The translations under genes were made by a program, and so were the position numbers. From positions 62,001 to 126,000 of the forward strand of contig NZ_CP022255.1 of assembly GCF_003119195.2 (NCBI RefSeq): a stretch of 64,000 bases of DNA, in the 5' to 3' direction. Origin of the DNA: Azospirillum baldaniorum (lineage in GTDB: Bacteria; Pseudomonadota; Alphaproteobacteria; Azospirillales; Azospirillaceae). This document shows positions 25,550 to 34,805 of this stretch, in pieces (the first letter of the stretch is position 1; every line of letters begins with the position of its first letter). The notes under the pieces were generated by a model. That model made no database searches, had not been told where the DNA came from, and was given only the letters and a program-made list of their open reading frames with translations.

Positions 25550-27805
25550 ATGGTTGCGGACTTCTTGCGGGGAACACGCGCGCTGGTGGTGGGGCTGCTG
25601 ATCCTGCTGGCCGGTCTCGGCACGGCGGACGCCGCCGAAGCGCTGCTGGCGCGGTATCTCGGCACGGTGCAGCCGGGCGATCTCGCCGCCGGGGCGGACC
25701 GCTTCGGCGCCCCCCTGCCGAACGCGCCGCTGGTTCCCGTCTACAAGGGCGACGCGCTGGTCGGCCACGCCTTCCTGACCTCCGACTTCGTGAACACGAC
25801 CGGCTATTCGGGCCGTCCGATCCATGTGATGGTCGGTCTGGCGCCGGACGGCACGGTGACCGGGGCGAAGCTGGTGGACCATCACGAGCCCATCGTCCTG
25901 ATCGGCATCCCGCCCGCCAAGGTCAACGCCTTCATCGACGGCTACGTCGGCAAGAACGTGCTGACCCTGGCCTCGCAGAGCGCGTCCAGCCCGCCGGTGG
26001 ACATCGTGTCCGGCGCCACCGTGACGGTGATGGTGATCGGCGATTCGATCATCCGCTCCGGCAAGAAGGTGTTGCAGGCGCTGGGTACGCCGGGAGCGGC
26101 GGAGGCCGCGCCGACCGTGACCCGCAGCCTCGACCTGTCCAAGACCGGAACCGAAGACTGGGCCACGCTGGTCGGCGACGGCTCGGTGCGCCGCCTGGCG
26201 CTGACGGTGGGCGAGGTCAACGCCGCCTTCGAGCGCACCGGCAAGGCCGAGGCCGCCGCCCGTCCCGAGGCCGGCGACCCGAACGACAGCTTCATCGACC
26301 TCTACGCTGCGCTCGCCACCATTCCCGCCGTCGGCCGCTCCCTGCTGGGCGACGCGGAGTACGAGGCGCTGGTGCAGCGGCTGAAGCCGGGCCAGCACGC
26401 CATCGTCGTGGCGGGGCAGGGGCGCTATTCCTTCAAGGGCTCGGGCTATGTGCGCGGCGGCATCTTCGACCGTTTCGAGCTGGTCCAGCACGAGGGCGCC
26501 ATCCGCTTCCGCGACCGCCTGCACAAGCGCCTGGGCTCCCTTGCCGCGGCCGGCGCGCCGAATTTCCCCGAGATCGGCCTGTTCGTCATCCCCGAAGAGG
26601 TCGGCTTCAACCCCGCCGATCCGTGGCGCCTGCAGCTGCTGGTCCAGCGCGCGACCGCGGCGCTCGACAAAGCCTTCGTCACCTTCGACCTCGGCTATCA
26701 GCCGCCGGAGAAGTTCCTGAAGGTCGAGCCGGTGGCCGCTCCTGCCGCTGCCGCTGCCGCGACCGTGGCGCCGGTGCCCGCCGCCCTGGCGGATCAGGAT
26801 GCCGCCGACGAGATCCCGCTGTGGCGGCGCATCTGGGAGAACCGCCTGTTCGACGTCGCCGTGCTGGCGAGCGCGATCCTGCTGCTGACCGGGATCTTCT
26901 TCTTCCAGGACCAGCTCGTGAAGCGTCCGGCTCTCTACGAGCGGGTGCGCACCGGGTTCCTCGTCTTCACGCTGGTCTGGCTCGGCTGGTACGCAACGGC
27001 GCAGCTGTCGGTGGTCAACGTGCTGACCTTCGCCAACGCGCTGCGCACCGACTTCCGTTGGGACTATTTCCTGATGGACCCGCTGGTGTTCATCCTGTGG
27101 TTCTCGGTCGCCGCGTCGCTGCTGTTCTGGGGCCGGGGCGCCTTCTGCGGCTGGCTGTGCCCGTTCGGCGCGCTGCAGGAGCTGGCGTCCAAGGCCGCCA
27201 AGAAGCTCGGCGTCCGCCAGATCGCCGTTCCCTTCGGGCTGCACCAGCGGCTGTGGCCGATCAAGTACATGATCTTCCTGCTGCTGTTCGGCCTGTCGCT
27301 GACCTCGCTGGCGACGGCGGAGAAGGCGGCGGAGGTCGAGCCCTTCAAGACCGCGATCATCCTGCACTTCGTCCGCGACTGGTGGTTCGTCCTGTTCGCC
27401 GTGGCCCTGATCGTCGCCGGCCTGTTCATCGAGCGCTTCTTCTGCCGCTACCTGTGCCCGCTGGGCGCGGCGCTGGCCATCCCCGGCCGGATGCGGATGT
27501 TCGACTGGCTGCGCCGCTACAAGGAATGCGGCAACCCGTGCCGGCGCTGCGCCAACGAATGCCCGGTCCAGGCGATCCACCCCGACGGGTCGATCAACCC
27601 CAACGAATGCATCCAGTGCCTCCACTGCCAGGTGCTCTACCACCACGACCGCAAATGCCCGGTCATGATCCAGAAGCGCCTGAAGCGGGAGCGCCGCGAC
27701 GCCACCCAATCCACAGCTACGGCCGCCGAACCCAAACCCCGCGCCGCCGTGCTGACCACCGATCCCGCCACCGGGCACCTGTCCGCCCGGCCGGAAGGAC
27801 TTTGA
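25550..27805 (+). CDS. nosR: NosR, flavin and iron-sulfur membrane protein for N2O reduction
   Basis: A 751-residue polytopic protein needed for electron supply to, and expression of, nitrous oxide reductase. After a signal-like helix (residues 9-29), a periplasmic FMN-binding domain carries the covalent-flavin motif VSGATVT. About five or six membrane helices follow from residue 430. Two CX3CP motifs (FCGWLCPFGA, FCRYLCPLGA) and two ferredoxin-type clusters (CRRCANECP and CIQCLHCQVLYHHDRKCP) face the cytoplasm. I chose ATG at 25550; an in-frame GTG at 25493 would place the consensus FNR box inside the gene. It is the first gene of a long rightward operon. Confidence 0.96.
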   Translation: MVADFLRGTRALVVGLLILLAGLGTADAAEALLARYLGTVQPGDLAAGADRFGAPLPNAPLVPVYKGDALVGHAFLTSDFVNTTGYSGRPIHVMVGLAPDGTVTGAKLVDHHEPIVLIGIPPAKVNAFIDGYVGKNVLTLASQSASSPPVDIVSGATVTVMVIGDSIIRSGKKVLQALGTPGAAEAAPTVTRSLDLSKTGTEDWATLVGDGSVRRLALTVGEVNAAFERTGKAEAAARPEAGDPNDSFIDLYAALATIPAVGRSLLGDAEYEALVQRLKPGQHAIVVAGQGRYSFKGSGYVRGGIFDRFELVQHEGAIRFRDRLHKRLGSLAAAGAPNFPEIGLFVIPEEVGFNPADPWRLQLLVQRATAALDKAFVTFDLGYQPPEKFLKVEPVAAPAAAAAATVAPVPAALADQDAADEIPLWRRIWENRLFDVAVLASAILLLTGIFFFQDQLVKRPALYERVRTGFLVFTLVWLGWYATAQLSVVNVLTFANALRTDFRWDYFLMDPLVFILWFSVAASLLFWGRGAFCGWLCPFGALQELASKAAKKLGVRQIAVPFGLHQRLWPIKYMIFLLLFGLSLTSLATAEKAAEVEPFKTAIILHFVRDWWFVLFAVALIVAGLFIERFFCRYLCPLGAALAIPGRMRMFDWLRRYKECGNPCRRCANECPVQAIHPDGSINPNECIQCLHCQVLYHHDRKCPVMIQKRLKRERRDATQSTATAAEPKPRAAVLTTDPATGHLSARPEGL

Positions 27806-27857
27806 CCCACCAGGTCGAAACAAGAGCCCCGCAAGGGGACATCGAAGGAGCTGACTC

Positions 27858-29801
27858 ATGTCGGAAACAAAGGCGTCGAACATCAAGGTTGAGCGGACGG
27901 GCGTGAACCGCCGCGATCTTCTCGGGGGCACCGCCAAGGCGGCGGCGCTGGCCGGGATCGCCGGCGCGGTGGCCGGCGGCACGGCGGGCGGTGCGCTGTT
28001 CGGCGCCGGGCCGGCCGCGGCCGCGGGGTCGGGCAACCAGAAGTACGAGGTCAAGCCGGGCGATCTCGACGAATACTACGTCTTCCATTCCGGCGGACAG
28101 TCGGGCGAGCTGCGCATCCTCGGCCTGCCCAGCATGCGCGAGCTGCATCGCATCCCGGTGTTCAACCGCTGCAGCGCCTCGGGCTGGGGCCTGACCAACG
28201 AGAGCCGCAAGATCCTGACCGAGGGTCTGACCGAGGAGAACCGGACGTATCTGGCCAACCACGGCGGCACCTGGCTGAACGGTGACCTGCACCACCCGCA
28301 CATGTCCTTCACCGATGGCACCTACGACGGGCGCTACATCTTCGTGAACGACAAGGCGAACACCCGCGTCGCCCGCATCCGCTGCGACATCATGAAGGTC
28401 GACAAGATCATCGACATTCCGAACGTCTCGGCGATCCACGGCCTGCGCCTGCAGAAGTACCCGCGCACCGGCTACGTCTTCGCGAACGCCGAGCAGCTCG
28501 TGCCGATGCCGAACGACGGCAAGAACCTCGACCCGAAGAACTACCGGACGCACTTCTCCGCCATCGACGGCGACAGCATGAAAGTGTCGTGGCAGGTCCG
28601 GGTGGACGGCAACCTCGACAACACCGAGGCGGACTATCAGGGCAAGTACGCCTTCTCGACCTGCTACAACTCCGAAGGCGGCGTGACCACCGCGGAGATG
28701 ACGGCGAACGAGCAGGACTGGATCGTCATCTTCAACATCAAGCGCATCGAAGAGGCGGTGAAGGCCGGCAAGGTCGAGGTGATGCACGGCGTCCCGGTCG
28801 TGGACGGCCGCCACGGCTCGCCCTTCACCCGCTACGTCCCGATCCCCAACAGCCCGCATGGCGTCAACGCGGCGCCGGACGGCATCCACGTCACCATCAA
28901 CGGCAAGCTGTCGCCGACGGTGTCGGTGATGGACGTCCGCCTGCTCGACGACCTGTTCGAGGACAAGATCAAGCCGCGGGACGTCATCGTGGCAGAGCCG
29001 CAGCTGGGCCTCGGGCCTCTGCACACCGCCTATGACGGGCGCGGCAACGGCTACACCACGCTGTTCCTCGACAGCCAGATCGTGAAGTGGAACATCGACA
29101 AGGCCAAGCGCGCCTACAAGGGCGAGAAGGTCGATCCGATCATCCAGAAGCTGGACGTGCACTACCAGCCGGGCCACACCCATTCCTCGATGGGCCAGAC
29201 CAAGGACGCCGATGGCAAGTGGCTGATGGTGCTGAACAAGTTCTCCAAGGACCGCTTCCTTAACGTCGGTCCGAGCAAGCCGGAGAACGACCAGCTCATC
29301 GACATCTCGGGCGACGAGATGAAGCTGGTGCACGACGGCCCGACCTACGCCGAGCCGCACGACACGCTGATCGTCCACCGTTCCAAGCTGAACCCGAAGA
29401 GCGTCTTCACCCGCGACGACCCGATGTGGGAGGAGGCCCGCCAGCAGGCCAAGAAGGACGGCGTCAACCTGGACGACGACGCCAAGGTGATCCGCGAGGG
29501 CAACAAGGTCCGCGTCTACATGTGGCAGCGCGCTCCGGCCTACGGGCTTGAGGAGTTCACGGTGAAGCAGGGAGACGAGGTGACGCTCTACATCTCCAAC
29601 ATGGACGATGTGGACGATCTGACCCACGGCTTCACCCTGTCGAACCACGGCATCGCCATGGAGATCGGGCCGCAGCAGACCAGCTCGGTCACCTTCATCG
29701 CCGAGCGTCCGGGCGTGCATTGGTACTATTGCCAGTGGTTCTGCCACGCCCTGCACATGGAGATGGGCGGCCGCATGATCGTCGAGCCGCGCGCCACCTG
29801 A
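27858..29801 (+). CDS. nosZ: Nitrous oxide reductase NosZ, clade I
   Basis: A 647-residue periplasmic enzyme that reduces N2O to N2. The Tat signal ([17 protein letters not shown]) marks it as clade I and exported folded. Histidines for the CuZ cluster are in [22 protein letters not shown] and GHTHSSMGQ. The CuA domain ends in [12 protein letters not shown], with Cys625, Cys629, His633 and Met636 as ligands. An AAGGAG site precedes the ATG, about 50 bases after nosR. It is full length with all copper ligands visible, so it should be active. A large palindrome separates it from nosD. Confidence 0.98.
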   Translation: MSETKASNIKVERTGVNRRDLLGGTAKAAALAGIAGAVAGGTAGGALFGAGPAAAAGSGNQKYEVKPGDLDEYYVFHSGGQSGELRILGLPSMRELHRIPVFNRCSASGWGLTNESRKILTEGLTEENRTYLANHGGTWLNGDLHHPHMSFTDGTYDGRYIFVNDKANTRVARIRCDIMKVDKIIDIPNVSAIHGLRLQKYPRTGYVFANAEQLVPMPNDGKNLDPKNYRTHFSAIDGDSMKVSWQVRVDGNLDNTEADYQGKYAFSTCYNSEGGVTTAEMTANEQDWIVIFNIKRIEEAVKAGKVEVMHGVPVVDGRHGSPFTRYVPIPNSPHGVNAAPDGIHVTINGKLSPTVSVMDVRLLDDLFEDKIKPRDVIVAEPQLGLGPLHTAYDGRGNGYTTLFLDSQIVKWNIDKAKRAYKGEKVDPIIQKLDVHYQPGHTHSSMGQTKDADGKWLMVLNKFSKDRFLNVGPSKPENDQLIDISGDEMKLVHDGPTYAEPHDTLIVHRSKLNPKSVFTRDDPMWEEARQQAKKDGVNLDDDAKVIREGNKVRVYMWQRAPAYGLEEFTVKQGDEVTLYISNMDDVDDLTHGFTLSNHGIAMEIGPQQTSSVTFIAERPGVHWYYCQWFCHALHMEMGGRMIVEPRAT

Positions 29802-29810
29802 GGCGCCGTT

Positions 29811-29896
29811 TGCCCCCACCCTAACCCTCCCCCGCTTCGCAGGGGAGGGGACTCCCTCCCTCCCCCGCCCAGCGGGGGAGGGCCGGGGTGGGGGCA
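29811..29896. repeat. GC-rich palindromic repeat between nosZ and nosD
   Basis: The outer arms TGCCCCCACCC (29811-29821) and GGGTGGGGGCA (29886-29896) are perfectly complementary. Inside are two further C-rich/G-rich hairpins (CCTCCCC...GGGGAGG and CCCCCGC...GCGGGGG). It resembles dispersed extragenic palindromes also seen near 45660 and 49030. It could stabilise the nosZ message or reduce read-through into nosD. Confidence 0.85.
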
Positions 29897-29924
29897 ACAC
29901 GCCGCACACAATCAAGGCAAGCCA

Positions 29925-31292
29925 ATGCCCCATCACTCCCCACTCCCCCTCTTCGCCGCGGCGCTGGTCTTCGCCGCCGGGACGGCCTGCGCCGCCACGG
30001 TGACGGTGGCGCCGGGGGGGCTGGACGGCGCGCTCGCCGCGGCAGCGCCCGGCGACACGCTCGTCCTCGCCCCCGGCACGCACCCCGGCCCCGTCGTGGT
30101 CCGCAAGCCGGTGACGCTGCTCGGCGAGCCGGGCGCCGTCATCGACGGGGGAGGGGCGGGGAACGCCGTGACGGTCTTCGCCCCCGACGTGACCGTGCGC
30201 AACGTCGAGGTCCGCAATTCCGGCATCAGCCTGTCCGAGCAGAACACCGGAATCTTCCTCGGCAAGGAGGCGCACCGCGGTGTGATCGAAGGCAACCGGC
30301 TGCGCGACAACCTGATCGGGATCTATGTCTGGGGCGCCCACGATGTGCTGGTCCAGCGCAACGATGTCATCGGGCGCACCGATCTGCGCCTGTCCGAACG
30401 CGGCAACGGCATCCAGCTGTGGAACGCGCCGGGCACGCAGGTGGTGGACAACAATGTCCAGGACGGGCGCGACGGCATCTTCACCACGACGTCGAAGAAG
30501 AACCTGTTTGCCCGCAACCGGTTCGAGCGGGTGCGCTTCGCTGTCCATTACATGTACACGAACGATTCTGAGGTGTCGGACAACGTCTCGGTCGGCAACC
30601 ATGTCGGCTACGCGATCATGTATTCCAACAACCTCGTGATCCGGAACAACCGCTCGCAGGGCGACCGGGAGCATGGGCTGCTGCTGAACTACGCCAACAG
30701 CGCGCTCATCGAGGGCAACGTGATCGACGGCCATCTGTCGCCCGAACAGGCGGCGCCGGTGGAGGTGGTGGCCGACAAGGACATGCCGGTGGCGACCGAC
30801 GGCCCGGTGGAGGGCCAGCGCACCGGCACCTGGAAATGCGTCTTCATCTACAACGCCAACAAGAACCGCTTCACCGGCAACCGGTTCGAGGGCTGCGAGA
30901 TCGGCGTGCACTTCACCGCCGGGTCGGAGCGCAACACCCTGACCGGCAACGCCTTCATCGGCAACCGCACCCAGGTCAAGTATGTCGGGACGCGCCATCT
31001 TGACTGGTCGGAGAAGGGGCGCGGCAACTACTGGTCCGACAACGCCGCCTTTGACCTGAACGGCGACGGCGTCGCCGACGAGGCCTACCGTCCCAACGAC
31101 GTCGTCGACCGCGTGATGTGGGCCTATCCGGCGGCGAAGCTGCTGATGAACAGCCCCGGCGTGCAGGTGATCCGCTGGGCGCAGAAGCAGTTCCCGGCGC
31201 TGCACCCCGGCGGCGTGATCGACAGCGCTCCCCTGATGAGCCCACCGCCGTCTCCGGCGCTGCCCCAAACGGCGGAAAGGAACGCCCAATGA
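29925..31292 (+). CDS. nosD: NosD, periplasmic copper-site maturation protein
   Basis: A 455-residue exported beta-helix protein required to build the CuZ cluster of NosZ, probably by sulfur delivery with NosF and NosY. It has a signal peptide (about 1-24, ending ACAA) and a right-handed beta-helix with the repeating N-G-I pattern (NLIGIYVWGA, NGIQLWNA, VGYAIMYSNN, HGLLLNYA). RGNYWSDNAAFDLNGDGVADEAYRPNDVVDR follows, a region typical of NosD/CASH proteins. It overlaps nosF by four bases. Confidence 0.96.
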   Translation: MPHHSPLPLFAAALVFAAGTACAATVTVAPGGLDGALAAAAPGDTLVLAPGTHPGPVVVRKPVTLLGEPGAVIDGGGAGNAVTVFAPDVTVRNVEVRNSGISLSEQNTGIFLGKEAHRGVIEGNRLRDNLIGIYVWGAHDVLVQRNDVIGRTDLRLSERGNGIQLWNAPGTQVVDNNVQDGRDGIFTTTSKKNLFARNRFERVRFAVHYMYTNDSEVSDNVSVGNHVGYAIMYSNNLVIRNNRSQGDREHGLLLNYANSALIEGNVIDGHLSPEQAAPVEVVADKDMPVATDGPVEGQRTGTWKCVFIYNANKNRFTGNRFEGCEIGVHFTAGSERNTLTGNAFIGNRTQVKYVGTRHLDWSEKGRGNYWSDNAAFDLNGDGVADEAYRPNDVVDRVMWAYPAAKLLMNSPGVQVIRWAQKQFPALHPGGVIDSAPLMSPPPSPALPQTAERNAQ

Positions 31293-32158
31293 CCGACACA
31301 CCGACCATCCGTGTGGAGGGAGTCTCCAAGCGCTATGGCGACGCCTTTGCCGTGCGCGAGGTGGATCTCGACCTCGCCGCCGGTGAATGCGTGGCCATGG
31401 TCGGCCACAACGGCGCCGGCAAGAGCTCGCTGATCAAGCTGATGCTCGGGCTGACCACGCCGACCGCGGGCAGTATCCGCGTGCTGGGCGGCGACCCGGC
31501 GAGCGCGGCCGCCTCGCACATCCGCCGGCAGGTCGGCTTCCTGCCCGAAAGCGTCGCCTTCCATCCCAGCATGACGGGGCGGGAGACTCTGGACTTCTAC
31601 GCCCGGCTGAAGCGGGTGCCGCGCGACGGCAACGACGCGCTGTTCGACCGGGTGGGGCTGGAGCCTGCCGCGGTGAAGCGCCGCGTCGGCACCTATTCGA
31701 AGGGCATGCGGCAGCGGCTGGCGCTGGCCCAGGCGCTGCTCGGCGGGCCGAAGGTGCTGTTCCTCGACGAGCCGACGACCGGCCTCGACCCGGCGCTGCG
31801 CCAGAGCTTCTACGAGATCGTGCGGAGCTTGCGCGACGCCGGCACCACCGTCCTGCTGTGCAGCCACGCCCTGACCGAGCTGGAGGGGCAGGCCGACCGC
31901 GTCGTGGTGATGAACCGCGGCCGCAAGGTCGCCGACGGCTCGCTCGCCACGCTGCGCGGGCTGGCCCAACTGCCGGTGCGCATCCGCCTGACCCTGCCGT
32001 CCGGGGAGGTCGTGGAGACGGCCTGCGCCAACGACGACAAGGTGGCGACGCTCCGCCAGATCGCCTGCGAAGGCCCGGAGCTCGCCGACATCGAGGTCGT
32101 CCAGCCGAGCCTGGACGAGATGTACGCCCACTTCCTGCGCCGGGAGGCTGCGGAATGA
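31289..32158 (+). CDS. nosF: NosF, ABC transporter ATPase
   Basis: A 289-residue ATPase of the NosDFY complex. Walker A is GHNGAGKS (residues 39-46), the ABC signature is YSKGMRQRLAL, Walker B is VLFLDEPTTGLD, and the H-loop is LLCSHAL. It powers NosY in moving a sulfur species or conformational signal to NosD in the periplasm. The ATG overlaps the nosD stop as ATGA, and its own stop overlaps nosY the same way, so expression is tightly coupled. Confidence 0.97.
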   Translation: MTDTPTIRVEGVSKRYGDAFAVREVDLDLAAGECVAMVGHNGAGKSSLIKLMLGLTTPTAGSIRVLGGDPASAAASHIRRQVGFLPESVAFHPSMTGRETLDFYARLKRVPRDGNDALFDRVGLEPAAVKRRVGTYSKGMRQRLALAQALLGGPKVLFLDEPTTGLDPALRQSFYEIVRSLRDAGTTVLLCSHALTELEGQADRVVVMNRGRKVADGSLATLRGLAQLPVRIRLTLPSGEVVETACANDDKVATLRQIACEGPELADIEVVQPSLDEMYAHFLRREAAE

Positions 32159-32985
32159 ACACGCTTCTGACGATCGCCGCCAAGGAGGTGCGCGACGGCT
32201 TGCGCAACCGCTGGGTCGTCGCCACCACGCTGCTGATGGCGGCGCTGGCCCTGACGCTGAGCTTCCTGGGGGCCGCCCCGACCGGGACGGTCGGCGTCGG
32301 CCGGGTGGAGGTGACCATCGTCAGCCTGTCCAGCCTGACCATCTTCCTTCTGCCGCTGATCGCGCTGCTGCTGTCCTTCGACGCGGTGGTGGGCGAGATC
32401 GACCGCGGCACCATGACGCTGCTGCTGTCCTACCCGGTGGCGCGCTGGCAGGTGCTGATCGGCAAGTTCCTCGGCCATGCCGCGATCATCGCCTTCGCCA
32501 CCGTACTGGGCTACGGCGCCGCCGGGGTGGCGCTGGCGATGAGCGGGACCGAGATCGGGCCGGAGAGCTGGCGCGCCTTCGCCGCCATGATCGGATCGAG
32601 CGTCCTGCTGGGCGCCGCCTTCACGGCCATGGGCTACCTCGCCTCCACGCTGGTCCGCGACCGCGGCACGGCGGCGGGCATCGCCGTGGCGATCTGGCTG
32701 GTGCTGGTCCTGCTCTACGACATGGCGCTGCTGGGGCTGCTGGTGGCCGACGGCGGCAAGACGGTGAACGCCGGCCTGCTGAACGGTCTGCTGCTCGCCA
32801 ACCCGGCGGACGCCTTCCGCCTCTTCAACCTGACCGGCTTCAAGAGCGTCAGCCAGTTCGCCGGCACCGCCGGGCTGGCCGCGCAGGTGCAGGTGTCGGC
32901 CTCCGTCCTGCTGGCCGTGCTGGCCGGCTGGGTCGCCGCACCGCTGGCGCTGGCCGCCGTCCTCTTTTCCAGAAGGCAGATCTGA
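32155..32985 (+). CDS. nosY: NosY, ABC transporter permease
   Basis: A 276-residue integral membrane protein with six predicted helices. The first follows MNTLLTIAAKEVRDGLRNRW, the usual cytosolic start of ABC-2 permeases, and FDAVVGEIDRGTMTLLLSYPV is the characteristic coupling region. The helices continue to LALAAVLFSRRQI. It pairs with NosF and NosD to mature the copper-sulfur centre. The stop codon shares one base with the nosL start. Confidence 0.96.
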   Translation: MNTLLTIAAKEVRDGLRNRWVVATTLLMAALALTLSFLGAAPTGTVGVGRVEVTIVSLSSLTIFLLPLIALLLSFDAVVGEIDRGTMTLLLSYPVARWQVLIGKFLGHAAIIAFATVLGYGAAGVALAMSGTEIGPESWRAFAAMIGSSVLLGAAFTAMGYLASTLVRDRGTAAGIAVAIWLVLVLLYDMALLGLLVADGGKTVNAGLLNGLLLANPADAFRLFNLTGFKSVSQFAGTAGLAAQVQVSASVLLAVLAGWVAAPLALAAVLFSRRQI

Positions 32986-33584
32986 TGAACACCTCCCTGA
33001 GAGCCACGCTGCTGGCCGCCTGCCTGCTGCTGCCGCTGTCCGCCTGCCAGCAGCAGAAGGCGGAGACCGCCCCGCCGCCACCCGTCGCCATCACCGCCGA
33101 CGCGATCGGCCACTATTGCGGCATGAACCTTGCCGACCATCCCGGCCCGAAGGGGCAGATCCTGGTCGGCGGGCGCGACCGTCCGGTCTGGCTGTCCTCC
33201 GTCCGCGACACCTTCGCCTTCACCATGCTGCCGGAGGAGGAGAAGGACGTCCGCGCCATCTACGTGACCGACGTCGGCCAAGCCCCTGACCCGCGCAAGC
33301 CCGACCTGACCGTCTGGATCGAGGCGCGCAAGGCTTGGTACGTGGTGGGCAGCCGCCAGCGCGGCGGCATGGGCGAGGCCGAGCCCTTCCCCTTCGGCGA
33401 CGAGGCCGCCGCCCGCCGCTTCGCCGCCGATAACGGCGGCGCAATCAAGCGCTTCGCCGAGGTGACCGAGGACGAGATCCTCCACCCCACGCTTCCCTCG
33501 GAACAGACCGCAGCGGACGAGCCGGCGGAGCAGGGCGGCAATCATGGTGGCGGCCACGGCGCCGGGCATGGAGGCACGCCATGA
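32985..33584 (+). CDS. nosL: NosL, copper(I)-binding lipoprotein
   Basis: A 199-residue lipoprotein with lipobox LSAC (Cys21). After processing it faces the periplasm and delivers copper(I) to apo-NosZ. The NosL domain has HYCGMNLADHPGPKGQI (Cys and Met as likely copper ligands) and GSRQRGGMGEAEPFPF. The C-terminus adds a His/Gly tail (NHGGGHGAGHGG) that could bind metal and is not universal in the family. It overlaps nosX by four bases. Confidence 0.95.
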   Translation: MNTSLRATLLAACLLLPLSACQQQKAETAPPPPVAITADAIGHYCGMNLADHPGPKGQILVGGRDRPVWLSSVRDTFAFTMLPEEEKDVRAIYVTDVGQAPDPRKPDLTVWIEARKAWYVVGSRQRGGMGEAEPFPFGDEAAARRFAADNGGAIKRFAEVTEDEILHPTLPSEQTAADEPAEQGGNHGGGHGAGHGGTP

Positions 33585-34567
33585 CCACCCGCCGCCGCTT
33601 TCTCGGCATCGCCGCGGCTGCCGCCGGGCTGGCGCTGCTGCCGGGCGGCAGCCGGGCGGCGGGCGTGCCGGTGCGGACGTGGCGCGGCGTCGCGCTGGGG
33701 GCGGATTCCGTTCTCCAGCTGGCGCACCCGGATCCCGCCGAGGCCGACCGGCTGATCGCCCTGTGCCTGGAGGAGGTCGCGCGGCTGGAGCGGGTCTTCA
33801 GCCTCTACCGGACGGATTCGGCGCTGGCCCGCCTGAACCGCGACGGCGTTCTCGACGCGCCGCCGGCCGATCTGGTCCGGCTGCTGTCCGAGGCCGCAGC
33901 CGTCAGCCGCCGCACCGACGGCGCCTTCGACCCGACGGTGCAGCCGCTGTGGCAGCTCTACGCCGGCCATTTCGCCCGCCCCGGCGCCGATCCCGCCGGC
34001 CCGCCGGAGGCCGTTCTCCGCGCGGCCAGGGAACTGGTGGACTATCGCAAGCTTCGTGTCGAACCGGGCCGCGTCGCCTTCGCCGGGCGCGGCATGGCGG
34101 TGACGCTGAACGGCATCGCCCAGGGCTACGTCACCGACCGCGTGTCCGAACGGCTGCGGGCGGAGGGCATGACCGACGTGCTGGTCGATCTGGGCGAAAT
34201 CCGCGCGCTCGGCCACCATCCCTCGGGCCGCCCCTGGTCGGTCGGCCTCGCCGATCCGCTCGTGGACGGTCGCAACGCCGGCACGCTGGAGATTGCGGAC
34301 CGGGCGGTGGCGACGTCGGGCGGCTACGGCACGCCCTTCGATCCCGCCGGGCGCTTCACCCACCTGTTCGACCCGGCGACGGGCGGCTGCGCGCGGGAGT
34401 GGCTGGCGGTCACCGTGCTCGCCCCCGACGCCACCACCGCCGACGCCCTGTCCACCGCCCTGTCGGTCGCGCCGGAAGCGCGGGCGGCCGTCCTGCTCGA
34501 CCGTTTCCCGGGCACCGCCGCCCGCCTCACCCGCCGCGACGGCAGCGTCCTCGCGCTGCGCGCCTGA
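33581..34567 (+). CDS. nosX: NosX, ApbE-like FMN transferase
   Basis: A 328-residue periplasmic flavin transferase that attaches FMN to a Thr of NosR. The Tat signal is TRRRFLGIAAAAAGL. ApbE features include FSLYRTDSALARLNRDG, TDGAFDPTVQPLW, VTLNGIAQGYVTDR, LVDLGEIRALG and TSGGYGTPFDPAGRFTHLFDP. Its target motif SGATVT is present in the NosR encoded upstream, which supports the match. It closes the nosRZDFYLX series, 27 bases before tatE. Confidence 0.95.
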   Translation: MTTRRRFLGIAAAAAGLALLPGGSRAAGVPVRTWRGVALGADSVLQLAHPDPAEADRLIALCLEEVARLERVFSLYRTDSALARLNRDGVLDAPPADLVRLLSEAAAVSRRTDGAFDPTVQPLWQLYAGHFARPGADPAGPPEAVLRAARELVDYRKLRVEPGRVAFAGRGMAVTLNGIAQGYVTDRVSERLRAEGMTDVLVDLGEIRALGHHPSGRPWSVGLADPLVDGRNAGTLEIADRAVATSGGYGTPFDPAGRFTHLFDPATGGCAREWLAVTVLAPDATTADALSTALSVAPEARAAVLLDRFPGTAARLTRRDGSVLALRA

Positions 34568-34594
34568 CCGCCCCTCACCCAGGAGACCATCGTC

Positions 34595-34783
34595 ATGGGA
34601 AGTTTCAGCCTGATGCATTGGGCCATCGTCCTGCTGCTCGTCCTGCTGCTGTTCGGGGCGGGCAAGCTGCCCAAGGTCATGGGCGACCTCGCCAAGGGCG
34701 TGAAGTCCTTCAAGGCCGGCCTGAAGGATGATGACGCACCGGTTTTGGTTGAGGCGCCGCGCAAGCCCGCCTCCGACGCCTGA
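34595..34783 (+). CDS. tatE: TatA/TatE-type translocase subunit
   Basis: A 62-residue protein with one short N-terminal helix ([19 protein letters not shown]), the FGAGKLP hinge and an amphipathic helix ([15 protein letters not shown]). This is the full TatA/E signature. Both NosZ and NosX carry Tat signals, so a dedicated translocase subunit in the nos operon makes sense. AGGAGA precedes the ATG. An extra copy may serve low-oxygen export; the main tat genes must be elsewhere. Confidence 0.93.
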   Translation: MGSFSLMHWAIVLLLVLLLFGAGKLPKVMGDLAKGVKSFKAGLKDDDAPVLVEAPRKPASDA

Positions 34784-34805
34784 CCGCGACACCAGAGCCT
34801 GGACG

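Noticed and set aside
25487-28054. 855-residue open frame on the minus strand
   Set aside because: Antisense to nosR; no recognisable domain.
27717-31301. 1194-residue open frame on the minus strand
   Set aside because: Antisense to nosZ and nosD, whose motifs are unambiguous. The composition (Val, His, Asp, Leu, Arg) is typical of a shadow frame.
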